From contig NZ_CP027194.1 in NCBI RefSeq assembly GCF_002970935.1, forward strand, positions 1,426,001 to 1,490,000: a stretch of 64,000 nucleotides of DNA. The letters are read 5' to 3'. The translations under genes were made by a program, and so were the position numbers. The notes below the pieces were generated by a model. The model made no database searches, was not told where the DNA came from, and saw nothing but the letters and a program-made list of their open reading frames with translations. Positions 26,411 through 39,628 of this stretch are shown here, piece by piece (position 1 is the stretch's first letter; each line of letters begins with the position of its first letter). The stretch comes from Lactobacillus sp. CBA3606 (GTDB lineage Bacteria; Bacillota; Bacilli; Lactobacillales; Lactobacillaceae).

Positions 26411-27823
26411 TTATTTAGCCTGCCGTTCATCACGCAAGAGTAATGCTAAAACTAAACCGACAATTTCAATGCCAAGCATTGTTAAAAAGACCACATGGTA
26501 GCCCTGCAAATTAGCAGCCAGTGTTGGCACCCCCGCTTTGAGTTGGGCGGCCGTAACATTTGATAATAGCAAGGTCGCCACGGCTACCCCCGCCGATCCC
26601 AGAATCTGCCGGACGGTCGTAATGACCGCTGTTCCATGCGAAATCAGCTGATCTGGTAAGGAGTTAGCGCCTAAGGTAACAGCTGGCATCATCACAAAGG
26701 CGTTCCCACCTTCAATAATCGCCGCGATTAGAATCATCGTCACTAGATTGAGTTTAGTGGTAATCACTGCTAAACATAACCAGCCAACGACAATCATCGT
26801 CATTCCAATCAACATAATCCGTTTATAGCCAATTTTTTCGGCCAACTTACCGGTTAAGGGATTTAAGATGCTTAAGAATACCGCACCAGGTACTAACGAG
26901 AGGCCTGAAATAAATGGTGACACCTTCAAAATTCCTTGATAGTACAATGGAAAGATAATCGTGACCACGATTAAAGCTACATACGAAATCGCCGTTAAAA
27001 AGATTGCTAAATCATAATTAAATGTTTTAAGTACCCGTAATTCCAGAAGCGGTGTCGTTAATTGGAACTGCCGATAAGCGAAATAAATCACTGCTAAAAT
27101 CGACACAATTAATAATAGCCAGCCCCAAGTCCAATTAACATTTGGCTTGCCAATTTCATTGACCACGTATAAAATACCAGCAAATCCAAGTAACATGACG
27201 ATGGAAATCAAATCCAGCTTTGATGGTTTGCTGACCAATACGTCTTGAATCGTAACAAAGCTTAGTAAAATCAAGATTGTGGCAACAGTAATAAAGACCA
27301 AGAACAAGCCATGCCAATCAGTAAACTTTAAAACGACACCAGAAATGATTGGGCCCGATGCTAACGCAGAGCCCATCACCAAGCCAGCAATGCCCATAGT
27401 GGACCCCCGCTTCATTTCAGGCGTAATCGTCAGTAGGATTGATTGGTATGATGGAAATAGCACGCCAACCGCAGCCGCCTTCACTAATCGACCCACCATC
27501 ATTACCGGAAAACTAGGTGCAAAGTAAATAATAATTGAACCGACGTCGAACAAGACTAAGACTGTTAAGAATAATTTCTTGAAACCGATATTGTTTAATA
27601 ACCATGGACTGATTGGCATCATGACAACCATGGTCAACATAAAGCCCGTCGTGAGCCATTGAACAGTTGACGCCGAAATACCAAAGTCACGCATAAACGT
27701 TGGATAAACCGTCGATAACGATGATTGACTAATTGACATCGTCCAAGTCCCCATGAGTAACGTAAAAATGAACCAGAACCGTCGGCGCCCACTTAACTGG
27801 AGCGTCGCTTTGGTTTGTGACAT
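26411..27823 (-). CDS. MFS drug efflux permease, DHA2 (14-span) type
   Basis: 470 residues with about fourteen membrane spans. DHA2/EmrB-QacA features: 'TVYPTFMRDFGISASTVQWLTTGFML', motif A-like 'PWLLNNIGFKKLF', and the antiporter motif C-like 'GLVMGSALASGPIISGVVL' in span 5. Predicted to export lipophilic or cationic drugs with protons. No regulator gene adjoins it. Start ATG 27823 has a GAGAGGGGA-type ribosome site. Confidence 0.88.
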   Translation of the reverse strand: MSQTKATLQLSGRRRFWFIFTLLMGTWTMSISQSSLSTVYPTFMRDFGISASTVQWLTTGFMLTMVVMMPISPWLLNNIGFKKLFLTVLVLFDVGSIIIYFAPSFPVMMVGRLVKAAAVGVLFPSYQSILLTITPEMKRGSTMGIAGLVMGSALASGPIISGVVLKFTDWHGLFLVFITVATILILLSFVTIQDVLVSKPSKLDLISIVMLLGFAGILYVVNEIGKPNVNWTWGWLLLIVSILAVIYFAYRQFQLTTPLLELRVLKTFNYDLAIFLTAISYVALIVVTIIFPLYYQGILKVSPFISGLSLVPGAVFLSILNPLTGKLAEKIGYKRIMLIGMTMIVVGWLCLAVITTKLNLVTMILIAAIIEGGNAFVMMPAVTLGANSLPDQLISHGTAVITTVRQILGSAGVAVATLLLSNVTAAQLKAGVPTLAANLQGYHVVFLTMLGIEIVGLVLALLLRDERQAK

Positions 27824-27943
27824 TATAAATTCCCCTCTCCTACTTACTTTAGAACTGTTATCAACTAACGATTCTATTGTACCTATTTACTGCCGTGATG
27901 TACAGGTTTGACTACGTATTCTTCAAATTAGTTGGTCGACTCA

Positions 27944-27974
27944 CAAAAAAGGAGTTTGGGATGATCCCAAACTC
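27944..27974 (-). terminator. Terminator of the DUF2187 gene
   Basis: GAGTTTGGGAT/ATCCCAAACTC perfect stem, followed on the minus strand by six T. Confidence 0.85.
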
Positions 27975-28027
27975 GGGCTTTATACTTCTAATACCCACAG
28001 ATTTTGTTTCCCAACACTAATTTAACT

Positions 28028-28288
28028 TTATTCTGCTAGCATTGCTGGACTAACTGCACGCATTTGTGCTTTTTCTTGAGCACTGGGTTCTGCTAGGTGC
28101 ATCTTTTTTAGCGCTATCACCGCTCGATACTGTAATTCGACCACATTAACATCATCTCGCCGATCATAGTGCGTAATGGTTACATAGGCCGCATGCTCAT
28201 ATATTTTTTCAACTTTAGCAAAAAAATCATAATCAGTATTACCGTTTTTTTGACACTTCACCCAATCACCAACTGTAATTTCAGCCAT
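28028..28288 (-). CDS. DUF2187 (YkvS-like) protein
   Basis: 86 residues from ATG 28288, seven bases after GGAGTG. The N-terminal 'VGDWVKCQKNG' then 'FAKVEKIYEHAAYVTIT' matches the KOW-like DUF2187 family, which has a small beta-barrel and no known function. The C-terminal 30 residues are an extra charged helix. Single gene with its own terminator. Confidence 0.65.
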   Translation of the reverse strand: MAEITVGDWVKCQKNGNTDYDFFAKVEKIYEHAAYVTITHYDRRDDVNVVELQYRAVIALKKMHLAEPSAQEKAQMRAVSPAMLAE

Positions 28289-28402
28289 GCCTATCACTCC
28301 ATTTCATAAAATATGCTAATAACATAGCACTGAATTACCGGAATAACAATTATTGGCCCTAATTAGTTCTCTCACTCAACAATCAAAACAATTTTTGAAC
28401 AC

Positions 28403-28437
28403 AAAAAAAAGGAACCGAATTAATCGATTCCTTCGTT
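28403..28437 (-). terminator. Terminator of the rRNA operon
   Basis: On the minus strand AGGAATCGA.. pairs with ..TTCGGTTCCT, followed by eight T, directly after 5S. Confidence 0.85.
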
Positions 28438-28438
28438 T

Positions 28439-28555
28439 GCATGGCAACGTCCTACCCTCGCAGGGAGCGATCCCCCAACTACTCTCGGCGCTAAGAAGCT
28501 TAACTTCTGTGTTCGACATGGGAACAGGTGTATCCTTCTTGCCATCGTCGCCACA
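28439..28555 (-). rRNA. rrf: 5S ribosomal RNA
   Basis: About 117 nt. The conserved loop CCCATGTCGAACACAGAAGT and the 3' end GGGTAGGACGTTGCCATGC are present. Last gene of the rRNA operon, no tRNA between it and the terminator. Confidence 0.95.
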
Positions 28556-28629
28556 CTATTGAGAAACTTGTGCTCTCAAAACTAGCTAATATCAAATTGT
28601 ATTTTTCATCTTACCGGAACACCAATTAC

Positions 28630-33330
<4,701 letters not shown>

Positions 33331-33809
33331 ATGATGAGTTCTAAAAAAGCTCATTTAGTACTTGATTTAAAAATTGTTTGTTTACGAATTGACTTCGCAA
33401 ATGTTTGCTACCAATTCAAGAATTGATAGACCCTACACATTTGATTTGTCGAAACTTTGTTCAGTTTTCAAAGGTCTAATTCGTTGGTTGATTACCTCAA
33501 CGCAACTTAATTATCTTAACATCTTGATTTCTTTTTGTCAACTTCTTTTTTTAATAGAATTAACAATCTCAAGCTGTTTGTTGCCGTTGTGACAACAGGA
33601 ATAATCATATCAATTACTGAAGCAGTTGTCAACAACTAATTTCAATATTGTTTTTCGTATTCCTTGTCGCCGTAGCAGCAACGTGTACTAATATACCAAC
33701 CACAGCCGAAACTGTCAACAACTTTTTACATCTTTTTTAATCAAGATAGCTTATCGACCAGTTCTTTCTTATAATAGAACCTATTAAACTTAACTAAGGA
33801 GTCCAATCC
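33331..33809 (-). promoter_or_regulatory. rRNA operon leader with three tandem promoters
   Basis: Three minus-strand promoters all have TTGACA and exactly 17-base spacers: P1 -35 at 33536-33541 with TAAGAT at 33513-33518; P2 -35 at 33627-33632 with TATGAT at 33604-33609; P3 -35 at 33713-33718 with TATATT at 33690-33695. The remaining leader (33331-33510) holds the 16S processing stem and AT-rich DNA. The VanZ-like gene begins divergently at 33810. Confidence 0.85.
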
Positions 33810-34328
33810 ATGCAACCTACTTGGTACCCGTTTCTACTATTAACCGGTCTCGTCTTAATAATCGCTATTCATATCGCCCATCAAACTCAGCAGGGGCTGA
33901 TACGACTAAAGTGTCTTAGTCTACTCGCTTTTCTCTGGGTACTCACGGCTTTTTGTTACACACCAACTGCTTACGACTTTGGTAGTAACGTCGTCTTGCA
34001 CTACATCCAATGGGGACCCGTTAAACTAATTTTGAATCCTTTTCGCCACCTCGACATTGAGTTTTGGCTCAACGTCGTCTTAACTATGCCACTCGGCTTC
34101 TTACTTGGCTGGAATTTTCCACACTATTCCTGGCGTCGCATCATTGTCCTTGGTTTGATCACCGGCCTGACCCTTGAAACTGGACAATTCATTTTAGATT
34201 GGTTGGTTCACCTTAATCGTTGGGTTGAAGTTGATGACGTCTTAACTAATTGGACAGGTGTCATCATTGGATTCGGTAGTTTTCAGCTGCTAAGCCGCGT
34301 GCCAGGTGGGCGTTGGCTAAAAAAATAA
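33810..34328 (+). CDS. VanZ-family membrane protein
   Basis: 172 residues with four or five spans. The VanZ pattern is 'NVVLTMPLGFLLGW' then 'GLITGLTLETGQFI' with the conserved Glu, and 'RWVEVDDVLTNWTGVIIGF' (the D-D-x-x-x-N-x-x-G motif). VanZ itself gives low-level teicoplanin resistance; most chromosomal homologues have no assigned role. AAGGAG precedes the ATG. Confidence 0.85.
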   Translation: MQPTWYPFLLLTGLVLIIAIHIAHQTQQGLIRLKCLSLLAFLWVLTAFCYTPTAYDFGSNVVLHYIQWGPVKLILNPFRHLDIEFWLNVVLTMPLGFLLGWNFPHYSWRRIIVLGLITGLTLETGQFILDWLVHLNRWVEVDDVLTNWTGVIIGFGSFQLLSRVPGGRWLKK

Positions 34329-34338
34329 CTGTAAGACT

Positions 34339-34376
34339 TAAAAACCACGCTGGCAAAATTTGCCAACGTGGTTTTT
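34339..34376. terminator. Bidirectional terminator
   Basis: AAAAACCACG..TGGCAAA pairs with TTTGCCAACGTGGTTTTT. Between VanZ-like and serine hydrolase genes. Confidence 0.85.
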
Positions 34377-34387
34377 GCTTTAACAAG

Positions 34388-35371
34388 CTATTCTTCAAAA
34401 AATAAGTCAAAAACATGTTGCCGATCTTGGTTCCAAACCTGATTATCGCTCGTCGGATAAACGCGGTTGGTCAAAACGACCAAGCCGAGTTGACGATCCA
34501 AATCAAACGCAATCGCTGGTCCGGTATAACCGGTATGCAGATACTGATGTTTACCTTGGCGTCGCTCCCAACCTAATGTTCGACCTTCAACATCATGCTC
34601 ACCTAACCAATCAAAAACATTTTCATCTAAAACACGCTTACCTTGGTATTCGCCAAAATTCAACATCATTTCAACAAAAACTGTTAAATCCGTTAAAGTT
34701 GAAAACAAGCCGGCATGACCGCTCTCGCCATTAAGCAAGAATGCTTTATAATCATGGACTTGACCTTGGATTTGGCCGCGCCGTGGATCAAATTCCGTTG
34801 GGACAAACCGAATCTTGGGCCGATTCAAGTTATATCCGGTATTCGTCATCGCCAATGGATACAAGATATGATCTTGCACACTGCGCGCTAATGACCCATC
34901 TACCGTCCGAATAATCCAGCCTAAAATAATATAGCCTAAGTCTGAATAAACAACTTTTTCACCGGGAGCTTGTTGCAACTTAGCATCATAAACTGCCGTA
35001 ATCAAGTCTTCTCGATTCATCCCAGATAGATTTTCAATGTCACTTGGCAAGCCACTCGTATGTAACAATAATTGCTTAATCGTTAATTGAGAATGTGCAA
35101 ACCCAGGTAAGAAACGGGCCACTGAGTCATCCAATCGAATCGTATGGTCTGACAATAGTTGGAAAATCCGGGTGGTTGTGCCAACTACTTTCGTCACCGA
35201 TGCCAAATCATATATCATAGAAGCATCTAGTCCGACTGCAAACTCACCATTACCTTGAACACCATGGTAGTACTGGTTAATCCCTTGTGGTGTAATCACA
35301 CTAAACGACGCCCCATAAATATCACCAGCAGCAATACACTTATCAATATATTGTTCTATTTTTTCAATCAC
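34388..35371 (-). CDS. Beta-lactamase-fold serine hydrolase
   Basis: 327 residues. The SxxK nucleophile is in 'DLASVTKVVG' (near residue 58), the Tyr motif is 'VYSDLGYIIL' (YxN-like with Asp-Leu replacing, near 143), and 'LHTGYTGPAIAFD' supplies the third motif region near 273. This is the class C / esterase / D-Ala-D-Ala carboxypeptidase group. No signal peptide is seen, which argues for a cytoplasmic esterase or peptidase over a cell-wall enzyme. Start GTG 35371. Confidence 0.85.
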   Translation of the reverse strand: MIEKIEQYIDKCIAAGDIYGASFSVITPQGINQYYHGVQGNGEFAVGLDASMIYDLASVTKVVGTTTRIFQLLSDHTIRLDDSVARFLPGFAHSQLTIKQLLLHTSGLPSDIENLSGMNREDLITAVYDAKLQQAPGEKVVYSDLGYIILGWIIRTVDGSLARSVQDHILYPLAMTNTGYNLNRPKIRFVPTEFDPRRGQIQGQVHDYKAFLLNGESGHAGLFSTLTDLTVFVEMMLNFGEYQGKRVLDENVFDWLGEHDVEGRTLGWERRQGKHQYLHTGYTGPAIAFDLDRQLGLVVLTNRVYPTSDNQVWNQDRQHVFDLFFEE

Positions 35372-35496
35372 TCGTCACGAGCCTACCTTTCGTCATTGTA
35401 CGCCCTTAGCTTTTAGGCTTCTCATACCCTTTTATCATAACGAAATTCCGAATAAAAGCAACGGCAAACATTTTTTAAAATTTAGAGACATTCCTA

Positions 35497-35525
35497 TTGC
35501 AAACGCTTACTTTATCTGGTAGTAT
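35497..35525 (+). promoter_or_regulatory. Promoter of the long RNA with overlapping cre-like site
   Basis: TTGCAA (35497-35502), 17-base spacer, TAGTAT (35520-35525). TGCAAACGCTTACT at 35498-35511 matches the CcpA cre consensus except at one or two positions and overlaps the -35, suggesting carbon-catabolite repression. Confidence 0.65.
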
Positions 35526-35530
35526 ATTAA

Positions 35531-36068
35531 GTGAGGAAAGGTTATAACCCTCATTAGCAAGCTTCTCAATGAGTTTTGGTTGTCGCCATCACATTAGACA
35601 ACTAGTCTTAACGTTTGGTCGTTACCGAGACCAGTCAGACGTCGTTAAGCGTTATCGGTCCAGTTACTTGCATTGGATGTCTGAACGTTGACCCTTAGAC
35701 AAACGGTAACCGTTATTTGAACCAGCAACAAGTAACATCCGTACGGTTAGTTCCAAATTTCGACTCAGGTTGTAAAAATTTAAGCGGAGGTGCTGTCTGT
35801 CACGAAGACATTACCAAGTTTTAAGCGTAAGTTCGACTTTCGTTAGAATCCGTTTGACGAGTCATGAATCAAGTAAAAATTACTTTTGATCGACTAAAGC
35901 AGATCGCTACAGGAAATACGGGTTAGTCCGTTAGAAGTTGGACACACGTAAAATTGAATAGCATGAAGGTGTAACGTATTAAGAACACAGTACAATTAAT
36001 AATTGCTAATCAGGATTATTCCTCATAAGTAGGACTCAAGTTGAGAAGCCTTGAGCCCTATTTTTTTG
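35531..36068 (+). ncRNA. Long structured noncoding RNA, about 540 nt, unassigned (ROOL/GOLLD-like candidate)
   Basis: The transcript starts about six bases after the -10 box. GTGAGGAA (35531-35538) pairs with TTCCTCAT (36019-36026), and ATTAGCAA (35553-35560) pairs perfectly with TTGCTAAT (36003-36010), so the two ends are closed together. Internal hairpins include GTTGTC/GACAAC (35579-35603), TGGTC/GACCA (35618-35635), AACGG-TAA-CCGTT (35703-35715), GTTACTTG with CAAGTAAC (35664/35729 region), and GTCT../AGAC. It ends in a terminator GGACTCAAG/CTTGAGCCC plus seven T (36032-36067). The size, dense helices and lack of coding are reminiscent of the large 'ornate' RNAs of Lactobacillales (ROOL, GOLLD). 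I cannot confirm the family without a covariance-model search. Confidence 0.7.
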
Positions 36069-36079
36069 TCGTCTGCAAT

Positions 36080-36116
36080 TGAAATCGTTTACACCACTAA
36101 TATGAACTCGTATACT
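36080..36116 (+). promoter_or_regulatory. Aldo/keto reductase promoter with perfect cre site
   Basis: TGAAATCGTTTACA (36080-36093) matches the full CcpA consensus TGWAANCGNTNWCA. It contains the -35 TTTACA (36088-36093), which is 17 bases from TATACT (36111-36116). Repression by CcpA on good sugars is expected. Confidence 0.8.
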
Positions 36117-36140
36117 TGAGTCAAAATAGGAGGTCTTCCT

Positions 36141-37061
36141 TTGAAAAAAATTAATTTAGGTCAAAGTGGCATTCAAGCATCGGCCGTTGCCCTTGGCATT
36201 ATGCGCATGAACGCCCTCGACGTTACCCAAGCAGCCCAAGTTTTAAAATCGGCAGTCGACTTAGGTATCAACTATATTGATGCAGCCGACATTTACGGCG
36301 ACGGTCAGTCATCAACCATTTTTGGTCAAGCCTTAAAGCAGGCTAACATCACCCGTGACCAACTTTACATTCAGACTAAAGGCGGTATTGTTCCCGGTCA
36401 ACGTTATGACTTCTCCAAACAACATCTCATTGATGCTGTTGATGGCGAGCTCAAACGCTTAGGTGTTGATTATTTAGATAGCTTTCTTCTTCATCGACCG
36501 GATCCATTGATGGAACCAGCCGAAGTGGCGGCGGCTTTCAATGACTTACAACGCGATGGTAAAGTACGGCATTTTGGGGTATCTAACTTCAACCCGATGC
36601 AAGTCGAGTTATTACAAGCAGCTCTAAGCCAACGCTTAATGATCAATCAGCTTCAATTTGGTGTCATGCACACTGGTCCAATCGACTTTGGCCTGCACAC
36701 TAATATGCAAGACGACCGTAGTATCAACCACGATGGTGAAATCATTGAGTATTCACGGTTACACAACATGACCATTCAAGCATGGTCACCTTATCAATAT
36801 GGTAATTTTGCTGGAATTTTCTTGGACAATCCTAAATTTCCAAAACTAAATGCGGCAATGCAGACCCTTGCAGATGCTAAGCAAGTTACCAAGAGTGCGA
36901 TTGCAACCGCTTGGATTTTGCGCCACCCAGCACAAATTCAGGTTATCTTAGGGACGATGAATCCAAAACATCTCGCTGAAAATGCCGCTGGAGCAGCAAT
37001 CGAGCTAACCCGCCAAGAATGGTATGATATCTACTTTGCAGCAGGCAATGACTTGCCATAA
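36141..37061 (+). CDS. Aldo/keto reductase
   Basis: 306 residues, NADPH-dependent TIM-barrel oxidoreductase of the YdhF-like group. The catalytic tetrad is visible: Asp and Tyr in 'YIDAADIYGDGQ' (near 48-54), Lys in 'YIQTKGG' and His in 'DSFLLHRPDP'. The C-terminal 'VILGTMNPKHLAENA' cofactor loop is present. Start is TTG 36141 because AGGAGG stands eight bases before it. Substrate unknown. Under a perfect cre site. Confidence 0.9.
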   Translation: MKKINLGQSGIQASAVALGIMRMNALDVTQAAQVLKSAVDLGINYIDAADIYGDGQSSTIFGQALKQANITRDQLYIQTKGGIVPGQRYDFSKQHLIDAVDGELKRLGVDYLDSFLLHRPDPLMEPAEVAAAFNDLQRDGKVRHFGVSNFNPMQVELLQAALSQRLMINQLQFGVMHTGPIDFGLHTNMQDDRSINHDGEIIEYSRLHNMTIQAWSPYQYGNFAGIFLDNPKFPKLNAAMQTLADAKQVTKSAIATAWILRHPAQIQVILGTMNPKHLAENAAGAAIELTRQEWYDIYFAAGNDLP

Positions 37062-37101
37062 GCTATATTGGTTACCCTTTCAGCCTCAATAAAGCGACTT
37101 A

Positions 37102-37154
37102 AACAAATAATTGTTGTCAGAACCTTACGGATTCTTGCAGCAATTATTTTCTTT
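37102..37154 (+). terminator. Terminator after the aldo/keto reductase
   Basis: AAATAATTGTTG..CAGAA pairs with TTCTTGCAGCAATTATTT, then TTTT-rich. Degenerate member of the CAAGAATT family. Confidence 0.8.
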
Positions 37155-37354
37155 TGGCCGCCATTGTTAGCGGTCGTTTTAAGCTGCAACCCCCGTTTTC
37201 TTTAAATTTACCGTAAGAACGGCGAAAACCCAATAAATTCAAGCTTTTATATTTCGAATTTTAGTAAAAATGCGCTATCATTAATACAATGAGTTCTATT
37301 TTATGAAATAAATCAACTAATGATACCAATTGTACTTATCAAGGGAGCCCTGCT

Positions 37355-37774
37355 ATGTCAAAATTCAACATTACACTCATCAACGCGGACCGCGCTAAGG
37401 CAATGCTGACGGAATATAAGGAACAACGCAACCTGTCCATTCCGCGGTTAGCCCATCCGGGTCGTTACATCTTACCAGACTACAAATTAACGCGGCGGCG
37501 GGCGGCTTTCAAAATCGTTAAACACACTTTTTTAACCCCGCATTATAAATCTTACGTTGCAATGGACTCTGATAACGGTCATACGTTATGGTTTCACAAT
37601 TTCGGTTCATTAACTGAAGCCTTGTTTTGGTTAGAAACAGGCCTTAAAACTGGTGATACTGATTCCCACTCTAACTATAAAGAATGGACCGCAAAACACA
37701 CTGACGAAATTGATACTTTCAAGCAAGATTTGCGTCAACATAAAAAGGCCCATCCCAAAAAGAAAAACAAGTAA
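37355..37774 (+). CDS. Unknown basic protein, 139 residues
   Basis: No family recognised. Cytoplasmic, very basic: residues 45-60 hold 'LTRRRAAFKIVKH' and the C-terminus ends in a Lys run. Aromatic residues cluster in 'HTLWFHNFGSLTEALFWLE' (residues 76-94), which looks like a compact alpha/beta domain. AAGGGAG precedes the ATG, codon use matches neighbours and a terminator follows, so the gene is real. The basic tail hints at nucleic-acid binding, but nothing more can be said. Confidence 0.7.
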   Translation: MSKFNITLINADRAKAMLTEYKEQRNLSIPRLAHPGRYILPDYKLTRRRAAFKIVKHTFLTPHYKSYVAMDSDNGHTLWFHNFGSLTEALFWLETGLKTGDTDSHSNYKEWTAKHTDEIDTFKQDLRQHKKAHPKKKNK

Positions 37775-37777
37775 ACT

Positions 37778-37843
37778 CAAATAACCTAAGGAGCGCCCCT
37801 TCAAACTGATTCAGTCTGGTGGGACAATCCTTAGGTTGTTTTT
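37778..37843 (+). terminator. Terminator
   Basis: AACCTAAGGA..CCCC pairs with GGGACAATCCTTAGGTT across a long loop; six T follow. Confidence 0.8.
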
Positions 37844-37932
37844 TATCAAAATCAGGGTTTGAGACCAACGCCTCAAACCCTGATTATTATTTCTTTTTTA
37901 AAAGATACTATCTATAGAAGCTAGTTTGAAAC

Positions 37933-39597
37933 TCAATCCGTTTCTTGGGCTGATTTTTGCGTGCGTTTTTCACTGGCGTAGTCCGTCTTAGTCGAGATCT
38001 CAACATCCCGAGCAATCGCAGTCCGCCGCGCAATCACCGCCGCCTTAGCATTGGCCTTCGCCGCTGCTTTGACCGGATCGGCAGTTAAATCATGGTACAG
38101 CGAGTATAACAAGATTAAACAAACCGCAATCAGTGGAAAACCAGACATCGCACAAATCGACTGAATCGCTTTAAAGCCACCGACTGTCACCAAGCCCAGT
38201 GAGAATAGTAAGAAGATAACGACCCAGCTCATACGATTAAAGCGACTCGGTTGTTGGCCAACTGACAATTCTTTACTCGTAAATGAAGCCGTGATAAAGG
38301 CAAATGAAGAAACGGTCGTTGCTAAAAAGATAAAGCATGATAGGCAGTATAACGCCAACATAATCATCTTAAATGGTAACGTCGTTAAAACGGCCGCAAT
38401 CACCGCAGCTTGACCTTGAGTATTCAAAATGTGGACTAAATTGACAACCCCCATCTTTTGCAAATACAAGGCGTAGCCACCCAAAACGGCGTAGAAGCTG
38501 ACACAGCCAAGTGAGCCCCACAACAACATGCCACCTAAAACTTGGCGAATGGTCCGACCACGTGAAATCCGAGCAATAAATAACCCCATCACTGGCATAA
38601 AGGATAACCACCAACCCCAATAAAAGATCGTCTGACTCTGCATCGCAGTCATTGCACCATTGGGAGCTGAGTTAAAGCTCAAGCTGACAAACTTATTAAT
38701 AAATAAACCGATACTACTGGTTTCTGAATTCAAAATATAAAAGGTTGGTCCCACGACTAACACGACCACTAAAAAGCCAATCGCTAGCCAAATATGGGCA
38801 GAACTTAAGCGACCAATCCCACGCTTCAAGCCATTGAAGACCGCCATCGCAAAAATCACGAAGAGGATGGCAAACAGTCCTAACTTTAAAGTCATGGTAT
38901 CAGCGATTCCGGTAACTTCACTCAATACTTTTGAAATCACTGGAATTTCCATCCCGACGGAGGTCCCAACTCCCCCCATAATCCCAATGATTACTAAGAA
39001 ATCAATGACATTACGCGCAAGTCGTTTCCCCATCCCGGGACCCGCTAAAACAGAAATGGCGGCACTAAGCCGTTGCACTTTGACGTGTTTCACATACATG
39101 GCATACGAAATTCCAATGGTGGCTGGCGCAAACATCATCCACGCCATTGGTCCCCAATTGAATTGTCCCAGCATGTGTGCATAATTGTAAGCCGAAGCTG
39201 AAAACGGCTTAACTCCAAATGAAGGGCTCTGTAAATAACGCAAGGGATCCACGATACTCAACATTAAAATGCTGGCATCAATCCCCGTGGCATAAACCAT
39301 ACTGCCCCAATGGAACGTTGAAAATTCCGGTTTGTCCTTGGGACCGCCTAACTTGGTTTTACCTAATTTACTTAAGCCTAAGTAAATGAAAAAGATAAAG
39401 TTGATGACGTAAACGAGCATGTATAACCAGCTCATGTTACCGGTCAACCAGTTGAGAATCGACCCCAAACCGGTCTCTAATGACTTACCCCCGACTAACA
39501 AAAACACTGAAGCCGCAGCGAATAAGCCAATTGTCGGCAAATACACCCACCAATCAATATTCTTACTTTTTAAAATAATAAACCTGCTACTGAACAT
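37933..39597 (-). CDS. BCCT-family transporter, substrate uncertain
   Basis: 554 residues, twelve spans, with the BCCT span-8 signature 'FYWGWWLSFMPVMGLFIARISRGRT' near residues 325-350. Typical members import betaine, choline or carnitine for osmoprotection or catabolism. Here two specificity regions differ: the glycine-rich 'MGIGLMFWGVAEP' loop of betaine carriers is 'TGIDASILMLSIVDP', and the third Trp of the betaine aromatic box (W-W-x-x-W) is Phe. The C-terminal 45 residues are charged, as in osmosensing members. No enzyme genes adjoin. The first Met at 39597 has only a weak ribosome site. Confidence 0.85.
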   Translation of the reverse strand: MFSSRFIILKSKNIDWWVYLPTIGLFAAASVFLLVGGKSLETGLGSILNWLTGNMSWLYMLVYVINFIFFIYLGLSKLGKTKLGGPKDKPEFSTFHWGSMVYATGIDASILMLSIVDPLRYLQSPSFGVKPFSASAYNYAHMLGQFNWGPMAWMMFAPATIGISYAMYVKHVKVQRLSAAISVLAGPGMGKRLARNVIDFLVIIGIMGGVGTSVGMEIPVISKVLSEVTGIADTMTLKLGLFAILFVIFAMAVFNGLKRGIGRLSSAHIWLAIGFLVVVLVVGPTFYILNSETSSIGLFINKFVSLSFNSAPNGAMTAMQSQTIFYWGWWLSFMPVMGLFIARISRGRTIRQVLGGMLLWGSLGCVSFYAVLGGYALYLQKMGVVNLVHILNTQGQAAVIAAVLTTLPFKMIMLALYCLSCFIFLATTVSSFAFITASFTSKELSVGQQPSRFNRMSWVVIFLLFSLGLVTVGGFKAIQSICAMSGFPLIAVCLILLYSLYHDLTADPVKAAAKANAKAAVIARRTAIARDVEISTKTDYASEKRTQKSAQETD

Positions 39598-39628
39598 ATA
39601 CTTTCTATATAACTATTCGTGCTTCATC

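Larger units (their letters stand above)
35372..36140 (+). other. 769-base intergenic region holding a long structured RNA
   Basis: No reading frame of note on either strand. It contains a promoter with a cre-like site (35497-35525), the structured transcript (35531-36068) and the cre/promoter of the aldo/keto reductase (36080-36116). Confidence 0.8.
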
